Shown here: positions 39,612 through 52,063 of the stretch, in pieces | Layout of the letters: every line of letters starts with the position of its first letter | How positions within the stretch are numbered: the first letter of the stretch is position 1 | Origin: Enterobacter soli ATCC BAA-2102 | Lineage (GTDB): Bacteria; Pseudomonadota; Gammaproteobacteria; Enterobacterales; Enterobacteriaceae | Direction of reading: 5' to 3' | Assembly: GCF_001654845.1 (NCBI RefSeq) | Contig: NZ_LXES01000046.1 | Location: 124,001-188,000 of the forward strand | DNA: 64,000 nt | Program-made: the position numbers and the translations under genes | The notes under the pieces: generated by a model | Database searches by the model: none | What the model saw: the letters and a program-made list of their open reading frames with translations, nothing else | What the model was told of the DNA's origin: nothing

Positions 39612-42287
39612 TCAATCCAGCATCTTACGAATCACATAGTGCAGGATGCCGTCGTTCTGGTAATACGTTAGCTCTGTTGCGGTATCAATACGGCACCTGC
39701 AATCAAGTATTTCAGTTTTACCGTCAGCACGCGTAAGCTTCACCGGCACCGTTTTACCCGGTTGCAGGTTTTGCAATCCACTGATGTCTATCTGCTCCTC
39801 CCCGGTCAATCCCAGCGTTTTGCGCGTCACGCCCTGCGGGAACTCAAGCGGCAAAATCCCCATACCAATCAGATTCGAACGGTGAATACGTTCAAATGAC
39901 TCGGCAATAACCACCCGGACACCCAGCAAACGCGGCCCTTTTGCCGCCCAGTCACGGCTGGAGCCGGAACCGTACTCTTTACCGGCAATAACCGCGAGTG
40001 GGATCCCCGCCTGCTGATAACTAACCGCCGCATCATAAATCGACACCACTTCCGTTCCTGGCAGGTAGCGAGTCATGCCCCCTTCCACTCCCGGCACCAT
40101 TTCATTGCGGATACGGATATTGGCAAACGTACCGCGCATCATGACTTCATGGTTACCACGTCGTGAACCGTATGAGTTAAAGTCCCGGCGCTCCACACCA
40201 CGGGCTTGCAAATAACGCCCTGCCGGGCTGTCGGCTTTGATGCTGCCTGCCGGGGAGATATGGTCCGTGGTCACAGAGTCGCCCAACATGGCCAGCACGC
40301 GCGCGCCCTGGATATCTTTCAGCGGCGCGGGTTGAGCCTGCATCTCATCAAAGAAAGGCGACAGGCGGATATAAGTCGAATCATCCTGCCAGGCGTAGGT
40401 GTCAGAACCCTCGACCGCAATGGTTTTCCACTCAGGCGTACCTTCAAACACTTCTGAGTACTCTTTATGGAACATTTCGGTAGAAACCTGCTCAACCGCG
40501 CGCGCAATTTCCTGCGATGTTGGCCAGATATCTTTGAGGTAAACCGGCTGGTTATTACGGTCTTGCCCAATAGGGTCGGAAACCAGATTGACGTTCATGT
40601 TGCCGGCCAGCGCATAGGCCACAACCAACGGCGGTGATGCCAGCCAGTTCGTTTTCACCAGCGGGTGAATACGTCCTTCGAAATTGCGGTTACCAGACAA
40701 AACAGCGCCGACCGTCAGATCACCTTGTTTAATCGCCTGCTCAATAGGCTCAGGCAAAGGCCCTGAGTTCCCGATACAGGTGGTACATCCGTACCCCACA
40801 AGATTAAATCCAAGTTCGTCCAGATACGGTGTGAGTTTTGCCTTTGCCAGGTAATCGGATACCACTTTCGACCCCGGAGCCAGCGATGCTTTCACCCACG
40901 GCTGCGGTTTTAACCCAAGCTCTACGGCTTTTTTCGCCAGCAGGCCTGCTGCCATTAGCACGCTCGGGTTCGAAGTATTGGTGCAGGAGGTAATGGCCGC
41001 AATGACAACCGCGCCTTCCGGCAGCTGCCAGGTTTGTCCGTTCAGCACATAATCTACCGGGCGATGATCTTTTTGCGCCGCGTTAAGTTCCAGTTCATTA
41101 CTGGCCACAAAGGCTTTGGGGACGTTTTGTAGCGCCACCCGATCCTGCGGACGTTTTGGCCCTGCGAGGCTTGCCTCAACGGTGCCCATATCAAGCTCCA
41201 GGGTGCTGGTAAACACCGGCTCATCACCCGGGTTACGCCACATTCCCTGCGCTTTGGTGTACGCCTCTACGAGCGCCACCTGCTCTTCTGTACGCCCACT
41301 CAGGCGTAAATAGTCAAGTGTGACATTATCGACCGGGAAAAAGCCGCAGGTTGCACCATACTCTGGCGACATATTGGCAATAGTGGCGCGGTCCGCAAGC
41401 GGGAGTGAATCAAGGCCGTCACCATAGAACTCAACAAATTTGCCCACCACACCATGCTGTCGCAGCATCTGGGTGACGGTCAGCACCAGGTCAGTGGCAG
41501 TAATGCCTTCAGAGAGCTTACCGTTGAGTTTAAAACCCACGACATCGGGTATCAGCATTGAAACCGGCTGCCCGAGCATCGCGGCTTCGGCTTCAATCCC
41601 ACCCACGCCCCATCCCAGCACGCCAAGGCCATTGATCATAGTAGTATGGGAATCGGTGCCCACCAGCGTGTCAGGATAAGCGACCCACTCTTTACCCTGT
41701 AATTCGCTCCAGACGGCTTTCCCCAGATATTCGAGGTTAACCTGGTGGCAAATACCGGTGCCGGGTGGCACGACGCTGAACCGGCTGAACGCCTGTTGTC
41801 CCCACTTCAGAAAGACATAGCGTTCGTGATTGCGCTCCATTTCCAGACGCACGTTCTCATCGAACGCGTCTTCGTCACCAAAGCGGTCGACGGTGACGGA
41901 GTGGTCAATAACCAGATCCACCGGGGAGAGTGGGTTGACTTTCGCCGTGTCACCACCGAGACGTTTTACGGCTTCCCGCATGGCGGCTAAATCAACCACG
42001 GCAGGTACGCCCGTGAAGTCCTGCATCAACACCCTGGCGGGCCGGTAGGCAATTTCCCGGTCCGCGTGGGCATGTTTTAGCCATCCGGCCAGCGCGTGAA
42101 TATCATCAGCAGTGACAGAATCGCCATCCTGCCAGCGTAAGAGATTTTCCAGTAAAACTTTCAGCGACTTGGGTAACCGCGAAATGTCCCCAAGGCTTTT
42201 GGCAGCCAGCGGCAAACTGTAGTAATGCCAGGTTTTGTTTTCTGCCTGTAACGTGTCCTTACTGGCTTCGCGTAGGGTTAACGACAT
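39612..42287 (-). CDS. acnA: aconitate hydratase A
   Basis: An 891-residue aconitase, same length as E. coli AcnA. The iron-sulfur cysteines are visible in SCTNTSNPS and [10 protein letters not shown]. It interconverts citrate and isocitrate under stress and in stationary phase. ATG at 42287 follows AAGGAGGAGCTT; a longer frame to 42452 is not conserved. Confidence 0.98.
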   Translation of the reverse strand: MSLTLREASKDTLQAENKTWHYYSLPLAAKSLGDISRLPKSLKVLLENLLRWQDGDSVTADDIHALAGWLKHAHADREIAYRPARVLMQDFTGVPAVVDLAAMREAVKRLGGDTAKVNPLSPVDLVIDHSVTVDRFGDEDAFDENVRLEMERNHERYVFLKWGQQAFSRFSVVPPGTGICHQVNLEYLGKAVWSELQGKEWVAYPDTLVGTDSHTTMINGLGVLGWGVGGIEAEAAMLGQPVSMLIPDVVGFKLNGKLSEGITATDLVLTVTQMLRQHGVVGKFVEFYGDGLDSLPLADRATIANMSPEYGATCGFFPVDNVTLDYLRLSGRTEEQVALVEAYTKAQGMWRNPGDEPVFTSTLELDMGTVEASLAGPKRPQDRVALQNVPKAFVASNELELNAAQKDHRPVDYVLNGQTWQLPEGAVVIAAITSCTNTSNPSVLMAAGLLAKKAVELGLKPQPWVKASLAPGSKVVSDYLAKAKLTPYLDELGFNLVGYGCTTCIGNSGPLPEPIEQAIKQGDLTVGAVLSGNRNFEGRIHPLVKTNWLASPPLVVAYALAGNMNVNLVSDPIGQDRNNQPVYLKDIWPTSQEIARAVEQVSTEMFHKEYSEVFEGTPEWKTIAVEGSDTYAWQDDSTYIRLSPFFDEMQAQPAPLKDIQGARVLAMLGDSVTTDHISPAGSIKADSPAGRYLQARGVERRDFNSYGSRRGNHEVMMRGTFANIRIRNEMVPGVEGGMTRYLPGTEVVSIYDAAVSYQQAGIPLAVIAGKEYGSGSSRDWAAKGPRLLGVRVVIAESFERIHRSNLIGMGILPLEFPQGVTRKTLGLTGEEQIDISGLQNLQPGKTVPVKLTRADGKTEILDCRCRIDTATELTYYQNDGILHYVIRKMLD

Positions 42288-42421
42288 AAGCTCCTCCTTA
42301 ATTACAGGGATACCCTGATTAACTCCAGGGCTGTAATTAAAGATAACACATGGTGGATGTAACGTTTTGATAACAACCCAAATTGATAAATTCTTGCGGG
42401 CGAAGACGGCGGGTATAAAAC

Positions 42422-42447
42422 AAAAAACCCCGCCGTAGCGAGGTTTT
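42422..42447 (-). terminator. ymiC terminator
   Basis: On the minus strand AAAACCTCGC/GCGGGGTTTT (one mismatch) is followed by TTTTTTG, just after the small ymiC ORF. Confidence 0.75.
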
Positions 42448-42452
42448 ACCAA

Positions 42453-42554
42453 TTAAAAAATTGTCAGCCAGACAAGCTGACACCAGAAGAGAATCGACAG
42501 CGAAAAAGCGCCTATCCACGACCAGTATTTGAGAGTTGTCACGTTATTCATCAT
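42453..42554 (-). CDS. ymiC: small membrane protein YmiC
   Basis: A 33-residue peptide MMNNVTTLKYWSWIGAFSLS..., with one membrane segment, close to E. coli YmiC (MINNVSLMKYWSWIGAFS...). It lies between acnA and yciX-ymiA as in E. coli and is followed by a terminator. The second ATG at 42551 could also be the start. Function is unknown. Confidence 0.88.
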   Translation of the reverse strand: MMNNVTTLKYWSWIGAFSLSILFWCQLVWLTIF

Positions 42555-42689
42555 AGCAACACCAGACTTTATTAATTAGCGATCCTGAGTCAGTTCCTCA
42601 GTACAATATTGCTGATGTGTATTTATAAAAGAGTACAAAAGCGCAGAGACATTCTTCAGACTATTCGCGTAATACCGCTCAAAACTAAA

Positions 42690-42860
42690 TTATTGTTTTT
42701 TAGGTTCGTCTTCAGCGAAGATATCAATAAAGGCCTTCTGCTGCGGTGTGAGTTTCCATGAGGCTGGAACACTGGTAGCCGGCTCTTTACGCGCTTTGTG
42801 GCTACTGTCACGATGCTGACACATCTGTTTGACCGATTCTGTACGTACCGTCACTGTCAT
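42690..42860 (-). CDS. yciX: small protein YciX
   Basis: A 56-residue soluble protein matching E. coli YciX in its C-terminal half (ASWKLTPQQKAFIDIFAEDE). It starts two bases after the ymiA stop, so the pair is coupled; GGGGTTAAC precedes the ATG. Function is unknown. Confidence 0.9.
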   Translation of the reverse strand: MTVTVRTESVKQMCQHRDSSHKARKEPATSVPASWKLTPQQKAFIDIFAEDEPKKQ

Positions 42861-42862
42861 AG

Positions 42863-43003
42863 TTAACCCCAATATTTCCAGGCCAGGAGAGCAACCACCA
42901 CCCAAAACAGGGCAGAAACAACAAAGACCGTCATCCAGGCTTTGCGTTTAAGCGCAGGGTCCCTTTGCGGTTCTTCACTTCCTGACGGCATTGCTAACCT
43001 CAT
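42863..43003 (-). CDS. ymiA: small membrane protein YmiA
   Basis: A 46-residue protein with N-terminal MRLAMPSG and a single C-terminal membrane segment (MTVFVVSALFWVVVALLAWK), matching E. coli YmiA in length and sequence. It precedes yciX. No strong ribosome site is visible; an in-frame ATG at 43024 is an alternative. Confidence 0.9.
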   Translation of the reverse strand: MRLAMPSGSEEPQRDPALKRKAWMTVFVVSALFWVVVALLAWKYWG

Positions 43004-43305
43004 ACAATCGACATCGCTTATCATTTTGATACCAAACAATTGGTACAAGTAATTATCAGTTGAGATAAATCCTAAAGAAACTTTAGCTGAAAAGCCAGTG
43101 AATTTACGCTGTGGTCCAGATTAAATATTCAATCTTTTGACCAGAAATAAATAATTGAAAAGAATTATTTGCGCAGTCGGAATTTACTTTCTACTTTTGT
43201 CGCAAATTCACGACAGTAAAACCCTATAAATAAAATGGATTATGACATTATATGTCAGCGAAGTGCAGATGATGATAATTATGATTTAGGTTTAGGCGGA
43301 TATAT

Positions 43306-43334
43306 CGGTATCTTTCCGCAATGGAAAGATACCG
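43306..43334 (-). repeat. long stem-loop after cysB
   Basis: A perfect 12-pair stem CGGTATCTTTCC/GGAAAGATACCG with a five-base loop lies eight bases after the cysB stop. No T run follows on the minus strand, so it may protect the 3' end or act as a weak terminator. Confidence 0.6.
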
Positions 43335-43341
43335 GGAGTGA

Positions 43342-44331
<990 letters not shown>

Positions 44332-44452
44332 TTAGCGCACGCGGTCAATCGCTTAAGACGATTTGATAATAAGAAAAGGGTTAACTATAACCACTATATC
44401 ATTTATAGCCTGACTGTATAGTACGGAACAAAAAATAATAACGACGTAATAA

Positions 44453-44478
44453 AAAAGGGCCGGAAGACCGGCCCTTTT
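44453..44478 (-). terminator. topA terminator
   Basis: AAAAGGGCCGG/CCGGCCCTTTT with loop AAGA is followed on the minus strand by TTTTTTATT. Confidence 0.9.
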
Positions 44479-44503
44479 ACAGGTAAGTTACGGTAAGTGC
44501 AGA

Positions 44504-47101
44504 TTATTTTTTGCCTTCAGCCCATTTACCGTCAACAAAGAAGGCTGACCAGCCGGTCGCTTTACCCTCTTTCTCAGCGGCAACATACTGCTGTTTAGTT
44601 TTACGGCTAAAACGCACAACTGTCTTATTACCTTCAGGATCCTGCTGTGGCGCATCGGCCAGATAACGCAGTTTCTCCGGCAGACGATCGCGGAAGCGAT
44701 ACAACTCTTCCACCAGCGGCGCACGTGTTTCACGCGATTTCGGGAAGGTATTGGCGGCCAGGAAGACCCCGGCTGCGCCGTCACGCAGCACGAAGTAAGC
44801 GTCTGATTTCTCACACGGCAACTCTGGCAACGGAACCGGATCTTCCTTCGGCGGTGCAACTTCACCGTTACGCAGGATCTTACGGGTGTTCTTACACTCG
44901 TCGTTGGTACAGGCCATGTATTTACCAAAACGTCCCATTTTCAGGTGCATTTCAGAGCCACATTTTTCACACTCAACGATTGGGCCGTCATAACCCTTAA
45001 TGCGGAACTCACCCTCTTCGATCTCATACCCATCACAGGTTGGGTTATTACCGCAGACGTGCAGTTTGCGTTTAGGATCGATCAGGTAGCTGTCCATCGC
45101 AGTGCCACATTTCTTACAGCGACGCTTCGCACGCAAAGCGTTTGTTTCAGCATCGTCGCCTTCAAGAATGTTTAGCACTTCGTTCTCTGGCACCAGGTTA
45201 ATGGTGGTTTTGCAACGTTCTTTCGGTGAAAGCGCGTAGCCAGAACAGCCCAGGAAGACGCCGGTTGTGGCAGTACGGATACCCATTTTACGGCCGCAGG
45301 TTGGGCAGTCGATACTGGTCAGCACCATCTGGTTCGGCAGCATCCCGCCTTCTTCCGGATCTTTCTCGGCTTTATCCAGTTGATTGGTAAAGTCGCTAAA
45401 GAAGCTGTCGAGCACCTTTTTCCACTCAGCCTGATGGCTGGCAACCTGGTCAAGGCTGTCTTCCATCTGCGCGGTGAAATCGTAGTTCATCAGCTCGCGG
45501 AAGTTAGCTTCCAGACGGTCGGTAACAATCTCACCCATCTTTTCGGCATAGAAACGACGGCTTTCAACACGGACGTAACCGCGATCCTGGATAGTCGAGA
45601 TAATTGACGCGTACGTTGACGGACGGCCAATGCCACGTTTTTCCAGCTCTTTAACCAGTGACGCTTCACTGAAGCGCGCAGGCGGTTTGGTGAAGTGCTG
45701 TGCCGGCACCAGGTCGACCAGGGACAGTTCATCACCCTTGTTTACCGCAGGCAGGGTTCTGTCTTCATCGCCTTTACGCAGCGCAGGCATCACTTTTGTC
45801 CAGCCGTCAAAGCGCAGGATACGTCCACGCGCTTTCAGGCGGAAATCACCAGCACCCACTGTCAGTGTGGTGGAATCGTACTGGGCTGGCGTCATCTGAC
45901 ACGCCACAAACTGACGCCAGATCAGCTGATACAGCTTCTGCGCGTCGGCTTCCATATCTTTCAGCGATTCAGCCAACACAGAGACATCAGAAGGACGAAT
46001 TGCTTCGTGCGCTTCCTGAGAATTCTCTTTGCTGGCGAACTGGTTGGCACTTTCTGGCAGGTATTTTTTGCCAAAGTTGTCGCTGATATAACCGCGCACC
46101 ATGTTGACGGCATCCTGGCTCAGGTTGGTGGAGTCAGTACGCATATAGGTGATGTAGCCCGCTTCATACAAGCGCTGCGCCATCATCATGGTTTTCTTCA
46201 CGCCATAGCCCAGACGCGTGCTTGCCGCCTGTTGCAATGTGGACGTAATAAAAGGTGCGCCAGGCTTACTGCTGGTCGGTTTATCTTCGCGCTCCAGAAC
46301 CTGATAGCGTGCTTTTTCCAGCAACGCGACGGCAGCCATTGTCTGCTCGCGATTTTCAGGGCGGAACGGCTTATCGTTCTGATGGCTTACCTGCAACGGC
46401 AGTGCGTCACCGCCAGGTGTGGTGACATTGGCGTCTACTTCCCAGTATTCTTCTGGTACAAACGCTTTGATTTCGCGCTCGCGTTCAACGACCAGACGTA
46501 CCGCGACGGACTGAACGCGCCCTGCTGACAGGCCACGGGCAATCTTTTTCCACAGAAGCGGAGAAACCATATAGCCCACAACACGGTCCATAAAGCGACG
46601 TGCTTGCTGAGCATTTACGCGGTCGATATTCAGCTCACCTGGCTTTTCAAACGCCTGGCGAATCGCATTTTTCGTAATTTCGTTAAACACTACACGGCTG
46701 TAGCGTTTGTCGTCGCCACCGATCACTTCCCGCAGGTGCCATGCAATGGCCTCCCCTTCGCGGTCAAGGTCGGTTGCGAGATAGATGTGGTCGGCTTTTT
46801 CAGCGAGCTGCTTCAGCTCATTAACGACCTTTTCTTTTCCTGGCAGCACTTCATATTGTGCATCCCAGTTGTGCCACGGGTTAACACCCATACGGTTGAC
46901 AAGCGCGCTACGTTCATCCTTTTTAGGCTTTTTAGCCCCTTTGGTGGAGGTAGAGTCTGCGCTCTTTTTGCTGGCTGAGCCACTGGTCGGCAAATCGCGG
47001 ATGTGACCAACGCTGGATTTAACCACGTAGTCATTACCCAGATACTTATTGATCGTTTTGGCTTTTGCCGGGGACTCAACGATAACGAGAGCTTTACCCA
47101 T
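44504..47101 (-). CDS. topA: DNA topoisomerase I
   Basis: An 865-residue type IA topoisomerase, same length as in E. coli. TOPRIM residues at [12 protein letters not shown] and [13 protein letters not shown], active-site tyrosine in [14 protein letters not shown], and C-terminal zinc-ribbon repeats ([24 protein letters not shown]). It removes negative supercoils. The start at 47101 gives [10 protein letters not shown]. Confidence 0.98.
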   Translation of the reverse strand: MGKALVIVESPAKAKTINKYLGNDYVVKSSVGHIRDLPTSGSASKKSADSTSTKGAKKPKKDERSALVNRMGVNPWHNWDAQYEVLPGKEKVVNELKQLAEKADHIYLATDLDREGEAIAWHLREVIGGDDKRYSRVVFNEITKNAIRQAFEKPGELNIDRVNAQQARRFMDRVVGYMVSPLLWKKIARGLSAGRVQSVAVRLVVEREREIKAFVPEEYWEVDANVTTPGGDALPLQVSHQNDKPFRPENREQTMAAVALLEKARYQVLEREDKPTSSKPGAPFITSTLQQAASTRLGYGVKKTMMMAQRLYEAGYITYMRTDSTNLSQDAVNMVRGYISDNFGKKYLPESANQFASKENSQEAHEAIRPSDVSVLAESLKDMEADAQKLYQLIWRQFVACQMTPAQYDSTTLTVGAGDFRLKARGRILRFDGWTKVMPALRKGDEDRTLPAVNKGDELSLVDLVPAQHFTKPPARFSEASLVKELEKRGIGRPSTYASIISTIQDRGYVRVESRRFYAEKMGEIVTDRLEANFRELMNYDFTAQMEDSLDQVASHQAEWKKVLDSFFSDFTNQLDKAEKDPEEGGMLPNQMVLTSIDCPTCGRKMGIRTATTGVFLGCSGYALSPKERCKTTINLVPENEVLNILEGDDAETNALRAKRRCKKCGTAMDSYLIDPKRKLHVCGNNPTCDGYEIEEGEFRIKGYDGPIVECEKCGSEMHLKMGRFGKYMACTNDECKNTRKILRNGEVAPPKEDPVPLPELPCEKSDAYFVLRDGAAGVFLAANTFPKSRETRAPLVEELYRFRDRLPEKLRYLADAPQQDPEGNKTVVRFSRKTKQQYVAAEKEGKATGWSAFFVDGKWAEGKK

Positions 47102-47500
47102 ATTCACCTTTACCTAATTTAATTCTTCCAGGAATACGCCGCACGTTGATTTCCCTTCCGCTGACGACGAGCTCTTGATATTGAGACTGCGTCAGGGGAT
47201 ATCAACCCCTTTGTCTTACCCTTCGTCAGAAAGATGACGTCCAGGTGATTGAGTTATCGGGTATTTTTCTCAGATAGACGTTAATTCGTGACGAATTCCC
47301 GCTCGAATGTCAAGCAATTCTGTTGCCAGAATGACGAAAGCGCACACTGTACCTGATAAAATTCGTTACGCAACTTTATTAGCATGTAATAGCGATTCCC
47401 GCCAGCCGCCGGAACCGTGCTTACCCCCTCTGATAACAGGGAAAATTTGCCCCCAAAGCCCCTCCGGCGTAGACTATTGTCACTGTTTAAGGAGTGGATT
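47102..47500. other. topA-yciN intergenic region with yciN promoter
   Basis: About 400 bases with no supported gene. Near its right end, TTGCCC (47447-47452) and TAGACT (47470-47475) are spaced by 17 bases and form a plausible sigma-70 promoter for yciN. The topA promoters should lie in the left part but were not resolved. Confidence 0.5.
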
Positions 47501-47752
47501 ATGCAGAATACAACCCAACCAATTGACCGAGCATCTCTTCTTATTGAAGCGAACAAACTGATTCGCAACCATGAAGATACTCTCGCTGGCATCGAAGCGA
47601 CCGGCGTAGAGCAACGAAATGGCGTGCTGGTGTTCAGCGGTGAATATTTCCTTGATGAGCAAGGGTTACCCACCCCGAAAAGCACCGCGGTGTTTAACAT
47701 GTTTAAATACCTGGCGCATACGCTATCTGAGAAATATCACCTGGTAGATTAA
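47501..47752 (+). CDS. yciN: DUF2498 protein YciN
   Basis: An 83-residue protein, same length as E. coli YciN, with the conserved [12 protein letters not shown] and [17 protein letters not shown] stretches. AAGGAG precedes the ATG at 47501. Function is unknown. Confidence 0.95.
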   Translation: MQNTTQPIDRASLLIEANKLIRNHEDTLAGIEATGVEQRNGVLVFSGEYFLDEQGLPTPKSTAVFNMFKYLAHTLSEKYHLVD

Positions 47753-47755
47753 CGC

Positions 47756-47783
47756 AAAACGCGAGGCAGATGCCTCGCGTTTT
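47756..47783. terminator. bidirectional terminator between yciN and sohB
   Basis: A 12-pair stem AAAACGCGAGGC/GCCTCGCGTTTT with a four-base loop and T runs both ways lies between the converging genes. Confidence 0.92.
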
Positions 47784-47786
47784 CGT

Positions 47787-48842
47787 TTACAGCAGCGGTT
47801 TTTGTCCGCGTTGTAACCAGCGTAGCAGCAGGCGATCTGCACTTTCCGCAGCGCTGTTGGTAAACCGGTCGAGCAGGCGTTTACGCTGCGCAAAGCGCAC
47901 GCCGACCAGCTCACGCCCTTCCATCAGCCCTAACAGCAGATCGTCACTGGTACCGACATCATCCACCAGCCCTTTTTCCTGAGCCTGCGTGCCGTACCAG
48001 TGCTCCCCGGTTGCAACCTGCTCAATATCCAGGGTTGGGCGCATACGCTGCACAAAGTCTTTAAAGAGATGGTGGGTTTCATTAAGGTCTTCACGAAACT
48101 TCTGACGCCCCTCTTCAGTGTTTTCACCCAGCAGCGTCAGCGTGCGTTTGTACTGCCCGGCGGTATGCAGCTCAATGTCGATCTCTTTGTTTTTCAGGAA
48201 GCGGTTAAAATTCGGAATTTGCGCCACAACGCCAATAGAGCCAATGATTGAAAACGGCGCAGCTACAATTTTGTCGGCCACACATGCCATCATGTAGCCA
48301 CCGCTCGCGGCCACTTTATCCACGGCGACGGTCAACGGAATCTGTTTATCACGCAGACGCTGGAGTTGAGACGCTGCCAGGCCATAGCCATGCACCACAC
48401 CGCCAGGGCTTTCAAGACGTAATACCACCTGATCCGCAGGCTTCGCCACTGCAAGCACTGCCGTTACCTCTTCGCGTAAGGAGGCCACTTCATGCGCATC
48501 CATACTGCCTTTAAAATCGAGAACATAAACACGTGGTTTAACGTCATCCTGCGGGAGCTGTGATTTTGCTTTCGCTTTGGCCGCTTTAGCTTCCTGCTTG
48601 TGCTTTTTCTTTTGCACTTTTACCCACTGTTTCTGCTGATGGCTATCCAGCAGCGCAAGGGACATCTCTTCCTGCATCTCCTTATACTGTTCGCTTAAGC
48701 GGGTGATCCGCAATTCGCCACGCTGACGTTTACGCTGGGTCAGGTTAACGAGCAAGACCGCGATGACCGCAATGGCAATCACCACCGTCGCGATTTTGGC
48801 TAAAAATAACCCATATTCAGAAAGTAATTCCACGTGTTCCAC
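47787..48842 (-). CDS. sohB: inner-membrane peptidase SohB
   Basis: A 351-residue S49-family serine protease, close in length to E. coli SohB. One N-terminal membrane segment (about 9-30), a charged lysine/alanine-rich linker (about 80-95), and a protease domain with nucleophile serine in KVAASGGYMMA and general base lysine further on. The natural substrate is unknown. Confidence 0.96.
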   Translation of the reverse strand: MEHVELLSEYGLFLAKIATVVIAIAVIAVLLVNLTQRKRQRGELRITRLSEQYKEMQEEMSLALLDSHQQKQWVKVQKKKHKQEAKAAKAKAKSQLPQDDVKPRVYVLDFKGSMDAHEVASLREEVTAVLAVAKPADQVVLRLESPGGVVHGYGLAASQLQRLRDKQIPLTVAVDKVAASGGYMMACVADKIVAAPFSIIGSIGVVAQIPNFNRFLKNKEIDIELHTAGQYKRTLTLLGENTEEGRQKFREDLNETHHLFKDFVQRMRPTLDIEQVATGEHWYGTQAQEKGLVDDVGTSDDLLLGLMEGRELVGVRFAQRKRLLDRFTNSAAESADRLLLRWLQRGQKPLL

Positions 48843-49084
48843 CTTGATTTAACCACGATTCTTCCCCGCCAGTGTACAACAGCCGTTGTCAGGCGTCTTG
48901 CTCGTGACAATACCTGTGCGAGCCGCCTTCAGGAATCCCCGTTACTGGATGAAATATTTGCAAATTGTTAATTTCACAGAGAAGCGTCCTGTAGACTGAT
49001 TGAATTCTCATGCTATTTCGGGCATAAAGCCGAAAAGTGATAAAAAGCAGGCGCGATCTACGTGCAGCGCCCAGAGGAGTCACC

Positions 49085-49846
49085 GTGCACTATCAACCGC
49101 AAAAAGATTTACTACAAAACCGCATCATTCTTGTCACCGGTGCCAGCGACGGGATTGGTCGTGAAGCTGCGCTGACTTACTCCCGCTACGGGGCACACGT
49201 CATCCTGGTGGGCAGAAACGAAGACAAACTACGCGACGTGGCGCAAGAAATAGAAGACGAAGGCGGCGCATTAGCCCCCTGGTATACGCTCGATTTACTG
49301 ACCTGCACGCCTGAGACGTGCCTGGAGCTTGCACAGCGAATTGCAACGCACCACCCGCGCCTCGACGGCGTATTGCACAACGCCGGGTTGCTCGGGGAGG
49401 TTCGTCCTATGGATGAACAAAAGTCGGAGCTCTGGCAGCAGGTGATGCAGGTTAACGTCAACGGGACATTTTTCCTGACACAGGCTTTGCTTCCTTTATT
49501 ACTCAAGTCTGATTCAGGATCGCTGGTCTTTACATCGTCAAGCGTTGGGCGTCAGGGACGTGCAAACTGGGGAGCGTACGCGGTATCAAAATTTGCCACA
49601 GAAGGCATGATGCAGGTGCTGGCTGAGGAATATCAGAGCCGCCATCTGCGCGTAAATTGCATTAATCCGGGTGGAACACGCACCAAAATGCGCGCCAGCG
49701 CGTTCCCGGGTGAAGATCCGCAAAAACTGAAAACACCGGCGGAAATCATGCCGCTCTATCTTTGGCTCATGGGTGATGACAGCCGCCGTAAAACCGGTAT
49801 GACCTTTGACGCACAGCCAGGCCGTAAACCGGGGATTTCGCAATGA
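49085..49846 (+). CDS. yciK: SDR-family oxidoreductase YciK
   Basis: A 253-residue short-chain dehydrogenase with cofactor motif TGASDGIG, NAG (HNAGLLG), catalytic serine (FTSSSVG) and YAVSK. The start is the GTG at 49085 (VHYQPQKDLL), preceded by AGAGGAG, matching the E. coli N-terminus. The substrate is unknown. It overlaps btuR by four bases, so the two are coupled. Confidence 0.95.
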   Translation: MHYQPQKDLLQNRIILVTGASDGIGREAALTYSRYGAHVILVGRNEDKLRDVAQEIEDEGGALAPWYTLDLLTCTPETCLELAQRIATHHPRLDGVLHNAGLLGEVRPMDEQKSELWQQVMQVNVNGTFFLTQALLPLLLKSDSGSLVFTSSSVGRQGRANWGAYAVSKFATEGMMQVLAEEYQSRHLRVNCINPGGTRTKMRASAFPGEDPQKLKTPAEIMPLYLWLMGDDSRRKTGMTFDAQPGRKPGISQ

Positions 49847-50433
49847 GTGAAGAACGCCATCAGCAACGCCAGCAGCGTCTGAAAGAACAGGTCGATGCGC
49901 GTGTTGCCGCCGCTCAGGACGAGCGCGGGATTATTATTGTTTTCACCGGCAACGGGAAAGGTAAAACCACCGCCGCGTTTGGCACGGCAACCCGTGCAGT
50001 GGGTCATGATCAGAAAGTGGGTGTTATTCAGTTTATTAAAGGTGAATGGCCTAACGGAGAGCGTAATCTGCTGGAGCCGCACGGCGTCGAATTTCAGGTC
50101 ATGGCGACCGGATTTACCTGGGACACACAAAACCGTGAAACCGATACAGCCGCATGTCTGGCCGTCTGGGAACACGCGAAAAGAATGCTGGCAGACCCCA
50201 CGCTGAACATGGTGGTGCTGGATGAAATCACCTATATGGTGGCCTACGACTATCTGCCGCTGGATGCCGTACTGGCTGCATTACAGGCTCGCCCGGCGCA
50301 TCAGACGGTGATTATAACGGGACGCGGCTGCCACAGGGATATTCTGGACATAGCCGATACCGTCAGCGAATTACGCCCGGTTAAACATGCTTTCGATGCA
50401 GGTATCAAAGCCCAGATCGGGATTGATTACTAA
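49843..50433 (+). CDS. btuR: cob(I)yrinic acid a,c-diamide adenosyltransferase
   Basis: A 196-residue CobA/BtuR-type adenosyltransferase, same length as in E. coli, with P-loop GNGKGKTTAAFG and LDEITYMVAYDY. It adds the adenosyl group to corrinoids to make coenzyme B12. It is coupled to yciK. Confidence 0.97.
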   Translation: MSEERHQQRQQRLKEQVDARVAAAQDERGIIIVFTGNGKGKTTAAFGTATRAVGHDQKVGVIQFIKGEWPNGERNLLEPHGVEFQVMATGFTWDTQNRETDTAACLAVWEHAKRMLADPTLNMVVLDEITYMVAYDYLPLDAVLAALQARPAHQTVIITGRGCHRDILDIADTVSELRPVKHAFDAGIKAQIGIDY

Positions 50434-50436
50434 GAA

Positions 50437-50465
50437 AAAAGCCCGGTTGATGAGACCGGGCTTTT
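50437..50465. terminator. bidirectional terminator between btuR and rluB
   Basis: An 11-pair stem AAAAGCCCGGT/ACCGGGCTTTT with a seven-base loop and A/T tracts on both sides lies between converging genes. Confidence 0.92.
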
Positions 50466-50470
50466 AAAGA

Positions 50471-51346
50471 TTAACCGTTGTTATTCCGGCTGCCAGAGCG
50501 GCGATTATTGCTCACCTGGCTGTGACGTTTTACCGCACGGCGGATCTGGTTCGCTTTCATGCGACGACGATCTTTTTCAACCGCCACTTTAGAGGTGGTT
50601 TCCGGCGTCAGGCCGACCAGTTCACGCAGGTAGTTAGTCTGGGTTAAATCCAGCTCGGTATAGCCACCACGCGGCAGACCTTTCGGCAGCAGGATGTCGC
50701 CATAACGTACGCGGATCAGGCGGCTCACCTGCACACCAACCGCTTCCCACAGACGACGAACCTCGCGGTTACGGCCCTCAGTCAGGGTCACGTTGTACCA
50801 CTGGTTAATCCCTTCACCACCGGTAAATTTGATGGTTTTGAACGCCGCCGGGCCGTCTTCCAGTTGCACGCCACGCGACAGGTCGCGCAGTTTGTTCTCA
50901 TCAACCTGGCCGAATACACGCACTGCGTATTCACGTTCAACTTCGCGGCTTGGGTGCATCAGGCGGTTTGCCAGTTCACCGTCAGTGGTAAACAGCAGCA
51001 GACCGCAGGTGTTCACATCCAGACGACCCACGGCAATCCAGCGAGCGCCGCGCAGTTTAGGCAGGCGGTCGAATACTGTCGGGCGACCTTCCGGGTCATT
51101 GCGGGTACACAGCTCACCTTCTGGCTTGTAATAGGCCAGCACGCGGCAGATCTGTTCAGCGGACTCTTTTACCGAGATAAGATGACCGTCGATACGGATC
51201 TTCAGCCCCGGTACAATTTCTACGCGGTCGCCCAGCGTGGAGACTTTACCGTCCACACTCACGCGACCTGCTTCAATAATAGCTTCGATTTCACGGCGTG
51301 AACCGTGGCCGGCGCGCGCCAGCACTTTCTGTAATTTCTCGCTCAT
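50471..51346 (-). CDS. rluB: 23S rRNA pseudouridine synthase RluB
   Basis: A 291-residue pseudouridine synthase, same length as in E. coli, modifying position 2605 of 23S rRNA. An S4 RNA-binding domain (about 1-60) is followed by the RsuA-type catalytic domain with [13 protein letters not shown]. The basic tail ([10 protein letters not shown]) is typical. Confidence 0.97.
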   Translation of the reverse strand: MSEKLQKVLARAGHGSRREIEAIIEAGRVSVDGKVSTLGDRVEIVPGLKIRIDGHLISVKESAEQICRVLAYYKPEGELCTRNDPEGRPTVFDRLPKLRGARWIAVGRLDVNTCGLLLFTTDGELANRLMHPSREVEREYAVRVFGQVDENKLRDLSRGVQLEDGPAAFKTIKFTGGEGINQWYNVTLTEGRNREVRRLWEAVGVQVSRLIRVRYGDILLPKGLPRGGYTELDLTQTNYLRELVGLTPETTSKVAVEKDRRRMKANQIRRAVKRHSQVSNNRRSGSRNNNG

Positions 51347-51442
51347 TGAGCTTCCTCAGGTGTCGCCTTCACAGGCGTCGAATCAGGTCAAAACACGGCA
51401 GCGCCCCGTTTTGATGGCCGCGTAGTATAGCTGCTTACACCT

Positions 51443-52063
51443 TTACAAGAAAGGTTTAACATCACCCACGCCTTCGCGAATCACTTCCGGCGCATCGTCA
51501 GTCAGATCAACCACGGTAGTCGGCTGCTGCCCGAGGTATCCACCGTGAATAACCAGGTCTACCACCTTCTCCAGTCGATCCTTGATTTCATCCGGGTCGG
51601 ACTCGGTAAACTCGCTGCCAGGCAGCATGAGCGACGTCGACAGCATCGGCTCACCGAGAGTCTCCAGCAGCGCCTGTGCAATCGGGTTCGAAGGAACGCG
51701 CATCCCGATGGTTTTACGTTTTTCCTGCAACAGACGGCGCGGAACCTCTTTTGTCCCTTTCAGGATAAAAGTGTAGTTACCCGGCGTGTTGTTTTTGATC
51801 AGACGAAACGCCACGTTATCAACATAAGCATAGGTAGACAGCTCAGAGAGATCGCGGCACATCAACGTAAAGTTATGGCCGTCTGGCAGTTGGCGAATGC
51901 GACAGATACGCTCCATCGCCCCTTTGTCTTCAATTTTGCAGCCCAGCGCGTAACCCGAGTCGGTCGGATAAACGATAACGCCCCCCTTGCGGACAATCTC
52001 CACGGCCTGATTAATCAGGCGGGGTTGCGGGTTATCTGGATGAATATAGAAAAACTGACTCAT
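51443..52063 (-). CDS. yciO: Sua5/YciO/YrdC-family protein YciO
   Basis: A 206-residue protein of the YrdC fold (YPTDSGYALGCKI, KRKTIGMRVPSNPIAQALLE), same length as in E. coli. Relatives make threonylcarbamoyl-AMP for tRNA, but YciO does not replace TsaC. Its start overlaps the rnm stop by four bases. Confidence 0.96.
   Translation of the reverse strand: MSQFFYIHPDNPQPRLINQAVEIVRKGGVIVYPTDSGYALGCKIEDKGAMERICRIRQLPDGHNFTLMCRDLSELSTYAYVDNVAFRLIKNNTPGNYTFILKGTKEVPRRLLQEKRKTIGMRVPSNPIAQALLETLGEPMLSTSLMLPGSEFTESDPDEIKDRLEKVVDLVIHGGYLGQQPTTVVDLTDDAPEVIREGVGDVKPFL

Noticed and set aside
43049-43300. AT-rich stretch after cysB checked for a small gene or RNA.
   Set aside because: No ORF with a ribosome site, no terminator with T run and no promoter pair stood out.
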